A program made the position numbers and the translations under genes. Below, one piece after another: positions 1-8,350 of a stretch of DNA of 64,000 bases. Positions within the stretch are counted from its first letter, which is position 1; each line of letters begins with the position of its first letter. Below the pieces are notes generated by a model. It was given only the letters and a program-made list of their open reading frames with translations. It ran no database searches and was not told the DNA's origin. The DNA comes from Duganella sp. BJB476 (GTDB lineage: Bacteria > Pseudomonadota > Gammaproteobacteria > Burkholderiales > Burkholderiaceae_D), in NCBI RefSeq assembly GCF_003416895.1, contig NZ_QVIO01000012.1, forward strand, positions 1 through 64,000, written 5' to 3'.

Positions 1-878
<878 letters not shown>

Positions 879-948
879 TTTATTCTTCCTTAGAACAATG
901 TTTTAAATATGCTGCCGGAGGATCTCCCCGGCAGCAAAAATACAAAAA

Positions 949-3054
949 TTACTTAGCTTTAGCGGTAACGATCGCGTCGATAACGTGCTTAGGCGCTTCC
1001 GAGTAGTGCTTGAATTCCATCGTGTAGGTAGCACGACCTTGCGTTGCGGAACGCAGGGTGGTCGAGTAACCGAACATTTCCGACAGAGGCACTTCAGCTT
1101 TGATGATCTTGCCACCGCCGCCTGGGATCTCGTCCATGCCCTGCACCATACCGCGGCGGGACGACAGATCGCCCATCACGGTACCGGCGTAGTCTTCCGG
1201 CGTTTCCACTTCCACAGCCATCATCGGCTCCAGAATAACTGGCGACGCTTTGCGGCAGCCTTCTTTGAACGCCATCGAAGCGGCCATCTGGAACGCGTTT
1301 TCGTTCGAGTCCACATCGTGGTACGAACCGAAGAACAGCGTGACCTTGACGTCGACCACTGGGTAGCCAGCCAGAACACCGGTGTTCAGGGTGCCGCGCA
1401 CGCCTTTTTCCACCGCAGGGATGTATTCGCGAGGAACGGTACCGCCCTTGATCGCGTCAACGAATTCGAAGCCCTTGCCTGGTTCTTGCGGTTCGATCTT
1501 CAGAACCACGTGACCGTATTGACCACGACCACCCGATTGCTTGACGAACTTGCCTTCGGATTCTTCGCAAACCTTGCGGATCGTTTCGCGGTATGCAACC
1601 TGCGGCTTACCGACGGTCGCTTCCACGCCGAATTCGCGCTTCATACGGTCAACGATAATTTCCAGGTGCAGCTCGCCCATACCACCGATGATGGTCTGGC
1701 CCGACTCTTCGTCGGTTTTCACGCGGAACGAAGGATCTTCCTGAGCCAGACGGTTCAGTGCCAGACCCATTTTTTCCTGGTCAGCCTTGGTCTTTGGTTC
1801 CACAGCCTGTTGAATCACCGGCTCAGGGAAGACCATGCGCTCCAGCACGATGATCGCGGTCGGATCGCACAGGGTTTCGCCGGTGGTCACGTCTTTCAGA
1901 CCAACTGCGGCGGCGATGTCGCCGGCGCGCACTTCTTTGATCTCTTCGCGCTGGTTAGCGTGCATCTGCAGAATACGACCCAGACGCTCTTTACGGCCTT
2001 TGACCGAGTTGTACACGGTGTCGCCCGAATTGATGGCGCCCGAGTACACGCGGAAGAAGGCCAGCTGGCCGACGAACGGGTCGGTCATGATCTTGAAAGC
2101 CAGCGCCGAGAACTTCTCGTCGTCCGATGCTTTACGGGTGGTTGGCTGTTCGTCCTCGTCGGTACCGCCGACGTCGTCGATGTCCAGTGGCGACGGCAGG
2201 TATTCGATGACCGCGTCCAGCATGGCCTGTACGCCCTTGTTCTTGAAGGCGGTACCGCACATCATAGGAACGATTTCGGAAGCGATGGTGCGTTCGCGCA
2301 GCGCTTTCTTGATCTCGGCTTCCGACAGGTCGCCTTCTTCCAGGTACTTGTTCATCAGGTCTTCGGACGCTTCAGCAGCGACTTCAACCATCTTCTCGCG
2401 CCACTCGGCGGCCGACTCGGCCAGCTCTGCAGGGATGTCGACGTAGTCGAACTTCATGCCCTGGGACGCTTCGTCCCACAGGATGGCTTTCATCTTGACC
2501 AGATCGATCACGCCTTTGAAGTTTTCTTCAGCGCCGATAGGGATCTGGATCAGGACCGGGTTCGCCTTCAGGCGAGCGCGCATCTGCTCGTAGACCTTGA
2601 AGAAGTTGGCGCCGGTACGGTCCATCTTGTTGACGAAGGCCAGACGTGGCACTTTGTATTTGTTAGCCTGACGCCATACGGTTTCCGACTGTGGCTGTAC
2701 ACCGCCCACTGCGCAGTAAACCATGCAAGCACCATCCAGCACGCGCATCGAACGTTCAACTTCAATGGTGAAGTCAACGTGGCCTGGCGTGTCGATGATG
2801 TTGATGTGGTGCTCAGGGAAGTTGTTAGCCATACCTTTCCAGAAGCAGGTCGTCGCTGCCGAGGTAATGGTAATGCCGCGCTCTTGTTCCTGTTCCATCC
2901 AGTCCATGGTGGCGGCGCCATCGTGAACTTCACCGATCTTGTGGTTCACGCCCGTGTAGAACAGGACGCGTTCGGTGGTGGTGGTCTTACCTGCATCGAT
3001 GTGAGCGGAGATACCGATATTGCGGTAGCGCTCGATGGGGGTCTTGCGGGCCAT
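949..3054 (-). CDS. fusA: Elongation factor G
   Basis: EF-G is the GTPase that drives ribosomal translocation and, with RRF, ribosome recycling. The 701-residue product starts MARKTPIERYRNIGISAHID and has the P-loop AHIDAGKTT, DTPGHVDF, and NKMD, and the length matches the family (704 in E. coli). The reading frame stays open 75 bases further upstream, but the start at 3054 is chosen because it gives the conserved N-terminus and is preceded by AGGA at proper spacing. It lies between rpsG (114 bases upstream) and tuf (70 bases downstream) in the classic str operon order. Nothing unusual was seen. Confidence 0.98.
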   Translation of the reverse strand: MARKTPIERYRNIGISAHIDAGKTTTTERVLFYTGVNHKIGEVHDGAATMDWMEQEQERGITITSAATTCFWKGMANNFPEHHINIIDTPGHVDFTIEVERSMRVLDGACMVYCAVGGVQPQSETVWRQANKYKVPRLAFVNKMDRTGANFFKVYEQMRARLKANPVLIQIPIGAEENFKGVIDLVKMKAILWDEASQGMKFDYVDIPAELAESAAEWREKMVEVAAEASEDLMNKYLEEGDLSEAEIKKALRERTIASEIVPMMCGTAFKNKGVQAMLDAVIEYLPSPLDIDDVGGTDEDEQPTTRKASDDEKFSALAFKIMTDPFVGQLAFFRVYSGAINSGDTVYNSVKGRKERLGRILQMHANQREEIKEVRAGDIAAAVGLKDVTTGETLCDPTAIIVLERMVFPEPVIQQAVEPKTKADQEKMGLALNRLAQEDPSFRVKTDEESGQTIIGGMGELHLEIIVDRMKREFGVEATVGKPQVAYRETIRKVCEESEGKFVKQSGGRGQYGHVVLKIEPQEPGKGFEFVDAIKGGTVPREYIPAVEKGVRGTLNTGVLAGYPVVDVKVTLFFGSYHDVDSNENAFQMAASMAFKEGCRKASPVILEPMMAVEVETPEDYAGTVMGDLSSRRGMVQGMDEIPGGGGKIIKAEVPLSEMFGYSTTLRSATQGRATYTMEFKHYSEAPKHVIDAIVTAKAK

Positions 3055-3168
3055 AATTATTCCTAAATCTTTGAATGGACAAAACCGAGCGCCATTTTTG
3101 CTGACAAAAATGAGCCCGGCCTCGAACAACAGATAACAGCCAGACCACGCAGGATCCGGCCGATTTGA

Positions 3169-3639
3169 TTAGAAGCGGAAGTGCGAGAACGCCTTGTTCG
3201 CTTCAGCCATGCGGTGAACTTCGTCACGCTTCTTCATTGCACCGCCGCGGCCTTCAGCCGCTTCCATCAGCTCACCGCCGAGGCGTTGTGGCATGGATTT
3301 TTCGCTGCGCTTGTTAGCAGCTTCACGCAGCCAGCGCATGGACAGAGCCATACGACGCACTGGGCGCACTTCAACCGGCACCTGGTAGTTGGCACCACCG
3401 ACGCGGCGGGACTTAACTTCAACCAGCGGCTTGGCGTTGTTGATCGCGGTAGCGAACACTTCCAGCGGGTCTTTACCCGACTTGGCGGCGATGTGCTCGA
3501 AGGCACCGTAGATGATGTTTTCTGCGACCGATTTTTTACCGGACAGCATCAGAACGTTCACGAACTTGGCGACATCCGTGTTGCCGAATTTTGGATCCGG
3601 CAGAATCTCGCGCTTGGGTACTTCACGACGACGTGGCAT
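3169..3639 (-). CDS. rpsG: 30S ribosomal protein S7
   Basis: S7 nucleates assembly of the 30S head by binding the 3' domain of 16S rRNA and is the translational autoregulator of the str operon in E. coli. The 156-residue product begins MPRRREVPKREILPDPKFGN and keeps the typical S7 length and the VEVRPVRRMALSMRWL segment. Start 3639 is preferred to the in-frame ATG five codons upstream because it gives the canonical MPRRR N-terminus with an AAGGAAT-like ribosome binding site. It is second in the str operon, between rpsL and fusA. Confidence 0.97.
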   Translation of the reverse strand: MPRRREVPKREILPDPKFGNTDVAKFVNVLMLSGKKSVAENIIYGAFEHIAAKSGKDPLEVFATAINNAKPLVEVKSRRVGGANYQVPVEVRPVRRMALSMRWLREAANKRSEKSMPQRLGGELMEAAEGRGGAMKKRDEVHRMAEANKAFSHFRF

Positions 3640-3787
3640 ATCAATTCCTTTCAATCTTCAGTTGAGGTGCGCAGATATGGGATTCGCACTCTCGCGGAGG
3701 CCATCATAGCCATCCACTTACTCGACCAATTGCGGTCGATTACATTCACTTAGTTAGTTGCCACTGAGCGAAAACTTTTAATGCAGA

Positions 3788-4171
3788 TTACTTCTTGGCT
3801 TGCTTGGCACGCTTGGTACCGTATTTCGAGCGAGCTTGCTTACGGTCTTTAACGCCCTGGGTATCCAGTGCACCGCGAACCATGTGGTAACGCACACCCG
3901 GCAAATCCTTTACACGACCGCCGCGCAGCAGGACAACGCTGTGCTCTTGCAGGTTGTGGCCTTCACCGCCGATGTACGAAATGACTTCGAAACCGTTGGT
4001 CAGGCGAACTTTGGCCACTTTACGCAGAGCCGAGTTAGGCTTCTTTGGAGTGGTGGTGTACACACGGGTGCAAACACCGCGCTTTTGCGGGCTGTTTTCC
4101 AGCGCCGGCGATTTGCTTTTCACGGTCAGAGCGACGCGTGGATTGCGAATCAGTTGATTGATGGTTGGCAT
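3788..4171 (-). CDS. rpsL: 30S ribosomal protein S12
   Basis: S12 sits at the decoding centre of the small subunit. The 127-residue product carries the invariant blocks GVCTRVYTTTPKKPNSALRK and GGRVKDLPGVRYH. Both lysines whose substitution commonly gives streptomycin resistance (the KPNSALRK lysine and the RVKDLPG lysine) are present, so the sequence looks streptomycin-sensitive. It is the first gene of the str operon and follows a leader of about 155 bases from the promoter at 4333-4361. Confidence 0.97.
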   Translation of the reverse strand: MPTINQLIRNPRVALTVKSKSPALENSPQKRGVCTRVYTTTPKKPNSALRKVAKVRLTNGFEVISYIGGEGHNLQEHSVVLLRGGRVKDLPGVRYHMVRGALDTQGVKDRKQARSKYGTKRAKQAKK

Positions 4172-4206
4172 CGTTATAAACCCAACAAAATTACAACATT
4201 AATAAC

Positions 4207-4222
4207 CCGGACGACTGTCCGG
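4207..4222 (-). other. Hairpin in the rpsL leader
   Basis: CCGGAC-N4-GTCCGG forms a perfect 6-bp stem with a four-base loop in the untranslated leader of the str operon, about 35 bases before the rpsL start codon. No T-run follows, so it is not a convincing terminator. A role in leader folding is possible but not shown by the sequence. Confidence 0.35.
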
Positions 4223-4332
4223 CGACTAAAACCTCGTCTCGATCTACAGGAACAACGGAGGCGCGAATAGCCACTCGCGAGGAGCGGCCTGAAACAGCGT
4301 ATACGATGTGCAGAATAAATTGAGAACTCGCG

Positions 4333-4361
4333 AGTATAGACGTGGTTGGAACACCAGTCAA
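4333..4361 (-). promoter_or_regulatory. Sigma-70 promoter of the str operon
   Basis: On the minus strand TTGACT and TATACT are separated by exactly 17 bases, each one base from consensus. The element faces rpsL and predicts transcription starting near 4326. It overlaps the short region shared with the divergent gene starting at 4463. Confidence 0.8.
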
Positions 4362-4462
4362 TCTATTTCGCGGCGGAATGCGGCCGCGGCGGGCACGCAA
4401 ACACTAGCTGAAAGGTCAAGAAACACTTGATAATAGCAGACAATTTCCAACATTCCCTGTCT

Positions 4463-6451
4463 ATGCGATCTTTGTTGCGCCCCGCTCCCCTGTTCGTGCT
4501 GTCCAGCTACCTGCTGCTGTCGCTGGTGCCCTGCGTGCCCATCCTGCTGGGACGGCAAGTGCCGGAGCTGACGCACATCCTGCTGGTCGAGCTGCTGGCC
4601 TGGGTCGCGGTGTGGAGCGTATTGCAGCGCCCGGCCTGGTTCCACTGGCTGCTGATCCCGGCCTTCCTGGCGCTGCCGACCGAGCTCTACCTGTTCATGT
4701 ACTACGGCCAGGGCATCTCCACCCACCACCTGGGCATCATCGCCGAGACCAGCCCCAAGGAGGCACTGGAATTCCTCGGCCGCAAAGTCTGGCTGATGGG
4801 CGCGGTGATGCTGGCGGTGATCGCCTGGTGGATCGCGGTGCAGCTGGCCGCGCGCCGCAGCCCGCAGCTGGCCTGGCGCGGCAAGTCGCGCTGGAGCGCG
4901 CTGCTTATATTAGTGGCGCTGTCCGCGCTGTGGGTCTACGGCTGGGAATTCGGCATCCGCGCGAAGCCGGCGCAGAAGGCCTCTGCATCAGCCGCCGCCG
5001 CGGCCAGCCCTCTCAAGCCAGCCAGCGCCAATCCGGCCGGCTCGGCGCTGGGTTCGGCCATCGGCTCGGCGCTCAGTTCCGCGCTCAGCCATGTCGGCAT
5101 CACCGCCCCGGTCGCCGCCAGCGACGCCGCCTCCGAGGAGGAAGAGGAGGAAGACGCCGAAGAGGACAGCTCGCCCGAGCACGCCGCCATCGCCGGCGCC
5201 GGCCGCAGCGGCTGGCAGCTGGCGCAGCTGCCGTGGTGGATGCGCTCGCCGCTGGGCTTCGACAACTTCGCCTCGTCGTGGCCGTTCGGCCTGACCGCGC
5301 GCGGGGTCGACTTCGTCAAGGAGCGCGAATACCTGGCCGACCTGGGCCAGCGCAGCAGCAGCTTCACCTTCAAGGCGCACCAGCCGGAGCCGAACGACGC
5401 GCCGGAAATCGTCATCATGGTGATCGGCGAATCGTCGCGCTACGACCGCTGGGGCATCAACGGCTACGAACGCGACACCACGCCGCTGCTCAAGCAGGAA
5501 GCCAACCTGGTCACGCTGCCGGACGTCATCACGGCGGTGTCGGCGACGCGGCTGTCGGTGCCGGTGATCATCTCGCGCAAGCCGGCGATGCAAAGCCTGA
5601 AGGACGGCTTCTCGGAAAAATCCTTCCTCACCGCCTACAAGGAGGCCGGCTTCAAGACCTGGTGGCTGTCCAACCAGATCTCGTTCGGCCAGTTCGACAC
5701 GCCAGTGTCGGTGTTCGCCAAGGAGGCGAACGTGATCCAGTTCATGAACCTGGGCGGCTTCACCAACAACTCCAACTTCGACCAGATCCTGCTGGAACCC
5801 CTGCAGCACGCCATCGCCGACCCGGCGCCGAAAAAGCTGATCGTGCTGCACACGCTGGGCAATCACTGGAACTACAGCCAGCGCTATCCGAAGGAATTCG
5901 ACAAATGGCAGCCGTCGCTGTTCGGCGTCGACAAGCCGGTCTACACCGACACCAAGATCAAGCCGCAGCTCAACAACAGCTACGACAATTCCATCCTGTA
6001 CACCGACTGGTTCCTGTCGCAGGTGATCCATCAGTTGAAGGATACGCAGCAGCTGACCTCGATGGTCTACGTGGCCGACCATGGCCAGACGCTGTACGAC
6101 AACAGCTGCAACCTCGCCTTCCACGGCCACAATACGCAGTTTGAATTCCATGTGCCGGCGCTGGTGTGGTACTCGGACGAATACAAGGCGCGCTACCCGG
6201 AGAAGGTGAAGCAGCTGGTACGTCACCGCAAGGCGCGGCTGGCGACGGAAAACATCTTCCACACGCTGCTGGACCTGGGCGACATCGAGTACGACGACGA
6301 GCGGCTGGAGTGGAGCTTCATCAACAAGCAGTTCAAGCAGCATAAGCGCTACGTCGACAGCTACGGCTGGAGCAACTACGACAACGCCAGCTTCAAGGGC
6401 GACTGCCGCGAGGTGATCGACAAGGGCAAGCCGCTGAAGCAGGAGAAGTAA
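4463..6451 (+). CDS. Phosphoethanolamine-transferase-like inner membrane enzyme (sulfatase superfamily)
   Basis: Predicted inner membrane enzyme of the EptA/CptA type, which transfers phosphoethanolamine from phosphatidylethanolamine to an envelope acceptor such as lipid A or core. The N-terminal 170 residues contain about five hydrophobic segments. A long Ala/Ser/Pro stretch with an acidic run (EEEEEEDAEED) follows. The periplasmic sulfatase-fold domain begins near residue 315 with VIMVIGESSRYDRWGINGY and includes DHGQ near residue 539. At the nucleophile position (usually Thr in GET) there is Ser324. The start is uncertain: an in-frame TTG at 4427 has a better ribosome binding site (AAAGG), but the ATG at 4463 begins directly at the first membrane segment. 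It is translationally coupled to the next gene. The substrate cannot be told; a phosphoglycerol transferase is an alternative. Confidence 0.75.
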   Translation: MRSLLRPAPLFVLSSYLLLSLVPCVPILLGRQVPELTHILLVELLAWVAVWSVLQRPAWFHWLLIPAFLALPTELYLFMYYGQGISTHHLGIIAETSPKEALEFLGRKVWLMGAVMLAVIAWWIAVQLAARRSPQLAWRGKSRWSALLILVALSALWVYGWEFGIRAKPAQKASASAAAAASPLKPASANPAGSALGSAIGSALSSALSHVGITAPVAASDAASEEEEEEDAEEDSSPEHAAIAGAGRSGWQLAQLPWWMRSPLGFDNFASSWPFGLTARGVDFVKEREYLADLGQRSSSFTFKAHQPEPNDAPEIVIMVIGESSRYDRWGINGYERDTTPLLKQEANLVTLPDVITAVSATRLSVPVIISRKPAMQSLKDGFSEKSFLTAYKEAGFKTWWLSNQISFGQFDTPVSVFAKEANVIQFMNLGGFTNNSNFDQILLEPLQHAIADPAPKKLIVLHTLGNHWNYSQRYPKEFDKWQPSLFGVDKPVYTDTKIKPQLNNSYDNSILYTDWFLSQVIHQLKDTQQLTSMVYVADHGQTLYDNSCNLAFHGHNTQFEFHVPALVWYSDEYKARYPEKVKQLVRHRKARLATENIFHTLLDLGDIEYDDERLEWSFINKQFKQHKRYVDSYGWSNYDNASFKGDCREVIDKGKPLKQEK

Positions 6452-7194
6452 TGGGCATTTGCATCGCCGCCGCGCAGTCGCCGTCCATCGCCGGCGACAT
6501 CGACGCCAACGTCCGCATTCACCTGCGCTTCATCGAGGCCGCGCACGCGGAGGGCGTGGAGCTGCTGCTGTTTCCCGAACTGTCGCTGTGCGGCTATGAA
6601 TTGCCGCTGCTGCGCGACTGCCTGCTGACGCCGGACGATGCGCGCCTGGCGCCGCTGCGCAACGCCGCCATGGCGACCGGCATGCGCGTCATCGCCGGCG
6701 CCCCGCTCGGCGACGGCGACGACGCCCGACCCTGCATCGCCGCGTTCAGCTTCCTGCCCGACGGCACGACTACCGTCTACCGCAAGCAGTACCTGCATCC
6801 GGGCGAAGAACTGTACGCACGGCCGGGGCCGATGGGCGCGCACTGCCAGCAGCTGAACGGGCAACGCTACGCGCAGGCGATCTGCGCCGACGCCACGCAT
6901 GACCAGCACGCGGCGGATGCAGCGGCGGACGGCGCATCGATCTATCTGGCGGGGGTACTGATTTCCGCAGCGGGTTACGCTAGCGACGCGGCCAAGCTGC
7001 AGCGCTACGCCAGCGACTTCGGCATGGGCGTGCTGATGGCGAATCACGCCGCGCCGTCGGGCGGTTATGCGGCCGCGGGCCGCAGCGCCTGGTGGAGTCC
7101 GGGCGGCGTACTCTCGGCAGAGGTGGGCGGACCGGGCAGCGCCCTGCTGGTCATCGACAGGGAGGGCAAAGCGCGCATTGTTGCGCCAACGTGA
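6451..7194 (+). CDS. Carbon-nitrogen hydrolase (nitrilase superfamily)
   Basis: A 247-residue cytoplasmic amidohydrolase-type protein. The nitrilase catalytic triad is visible: Glu in LLLFPELSLCGYE, Lys in YRKQYLHPGEE and Cys in YAQAICADATH. The protein is a little short for the family (usually 260-300). Its ATG shares a base with the TAA of the preceding transferase-like gene (TAATG), so translation is coupled and the two products probably act in one process. The amide or nitrile substrate is unknown; family members include omega-amidases, N-carbamoyl-putrescine amidases and carbamoylases. Confidence 0.82.
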   Translation: MGICIAAAQSPSIAGDIDANVRIHLRFIEAAHAEGVELLLFPELSLCGYELPLLRDCLLTPDDARLAPLRNAAMATGMRVIAGAPLGDGDDARPCIAAFSFLPDGTTTVYRKQYLHPGEELYARPGPMGAHCQQLNGQRYAQAICADATHDQHAADAAADGASIYLAGVLISAAGYASDAAKLQRYASDFGMGVLMANHAAPSGGYAAAGRSAWWSPGGVLSAEVGGPGSALLVIDREGKARIVAPT

Positions 7195-7199
7195 TGCTC

Positions 7200-7574
7200 T
7201 TAGCGCACGCTCTTATAAACAGAGGTCTCACCAGAGTCGCGATCTTGCAGGGTTAAGATCCCTTTGGACAAACCCAGCACCTTATAGTCGAACGAGATTT
7301 TATCGTTGCTATCATTGAAAACGTGAAGACTGCACTCCTTGAAGGTCCAGCTACCCATCATTTCAGGCCGATGATGCAACCAGGACGAAAATGACCGGAC
7401 ACCACCTTCACGCGCCAGCTTGAACTCCTCAAAATCACCGCCTTGGGATCGCGTCCACGACCGAAGCAGGTCTTGCTCGTTAATGGCGCACACCGACGAG
7501 ACGACCGAATTCCCCGCATGGCAGACGGTCATGCACAGCAGCCAGAGGACGATAACATTCACTAATTTACGCAT
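7200..7574 (-). CDS. Small exported protein of unknown function, end of T6SS cassette
   Basis: A 124-residue product beginning MRKLVNVIVLWLLCMTVCHA, a clear Sec signal peptide, so the mature protein should be periplasmic. An in-frame ATG at 7637 would add 21 polar residues; 7574 is preferred because the signal peptide then starts properly, although no strong ribosome binding site is visible. I recognise no family. The mature part has two Cys (SVCAIN and FKECSL) that could pair. It is the last gene of the vgrG cluster on the same strand, 213 bases after the previous gene, and the DNA looks less GC-rich than the surroundings. A periplasmic immunity protein for the neighbouring effector is a reasonable guess, not a demonstration. 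Confidence 0.6.
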   Translation of the reverse strand: MRKLVNVIVLWLLCMTVCHAGNSVVSSVCAINEQDLLRSWTRSQGGDFEEFKLAREGGVRSFSSWLHHRPEMMGSWTFKECSLHVFNDSNDKISFDYKVLGLSKGILTLQDRDSGETSVYKSVR

Positions 7575-7787
7575 TGAGCTAAGACTTTCGCAGGATGGGT
7601 GGGATGACGTTGCGGCTTCCACATCAGGTCGTTTCATCGCTTCGCGTCCCGTTCAGTTAGGTATGCCTTCAGCGATTTAATGTCAGCCACCTTTCCCGCC
7701 ACGACCGCCGACAAAGCCAGATCCGTCTCAGGCCTAACGACCGACGTATCTTTTGCTACCGAAAAAATCGCCACTCACGGGCACGCG

Positions 7788-8348
7788 TCATGGCCCCTGC
7801 TCCAATGCGATTTGCAGCGAGGCGCTCTGGGTATCGGCGCGAGACAGATTGATTACTGGATTACCGCTCTGGTTCAAGGCCTTGTCGAGGGAGTACCGCC
7901 ATTCCGAATAGTCACTTCCGCCTTTCTTCGGGCGGCCCAGCTTCTTCTCTACCAGCGCCTTCATCGCCGGGAAACTGTTGGCAGAGAAGTCCACGACGAT
8001 TGACATCATGTAGTTTGGAAGCGGCTCGCCAAGTCCCTCGCGGGAATCCATGCGAATGGCCGTGATGCCGGAATCCGGCGAACATGTATATTCCCAAAGT
8101 ATCATCGTCTTCCGGGCTTTATCGCGCACCCTCGTGCAATATGGCGCGATGATGGAAGCAAGGTCCGCGCTTTTCAGGCGAAACGTCTTATAGTCTGCCA
8201 AGGCGCCGACTACGATGCCAAGGGGCGCCTGCTGCGCCTGTTCCGCCGCCGCAGGCGATTCCTGCCGTGCGCAAGCAACCTGCACGGCGCCAACGGCTAA
8301 CACTAAAAGCACACCGGTGCGTAGCGATTTAAAAGAGCTAAGTTTCAT
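7788..8348 (-). CDS. Exported protein of unknown function, candidate immunity protein
   Basis: A 186-residue product with an N-terminal signal peptide (basic KLSSFKSLR then a hydrophobic stretch ending VQVACARQE). A cysteine sits near the cleavage site but the lipobox is poor (Gln at -3), so ordinary signal peptidase cleavage after ACA is more likely. No family was recognised. The start is two bases after the stop of the effector gene at 8351, so the two are co-translated, which is the usual arrangement of an effector with its immunity gene. It may protect against the peptidase domain, since the Ivy-like lipoprotein on the other side is the better candidate against the muramidase-like domain. 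Confidence 0.65.
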   Translation of the reverse strand: MKLSSFKSLRTGVLLVLAVGAVQVACARQESPAAAEQAQQAPLGIVVGALADYKTFRLKSADLASIIAPYCTRVRDKARKTMILWEYTCSPDSGITAIRMDSREGLGEPLPNYMMSIVVDFSANSFPAMKALVEKKLGRPKKGGSDYSEWRYSLDKALNQSGNPVINLSRADTQSASLQIALEQGP

Positions 8349-8350
8349 TA

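Noticed and set aside
985..3066. Long plus-strand open frame opposite fusA
   Set aside because: It is the antisense of a certain elongation factor gene; the translation is His/Arg-rich without any domain and has no ribosome binding site.
4191..4400. Possible 69-residue leader peptide gene before rpsL
   Set aside because: It covers the promoter itself (4333-4361), so it could not be transcribed whole from it, and has no ribosome binding site.
7680..8003. 107-residue plus-strand frame in the T6SS cassette
   Set aside because: Mostly antisense to the exported protein gene at 7788; no signal peptide, no motif and no neighbour on its strand.
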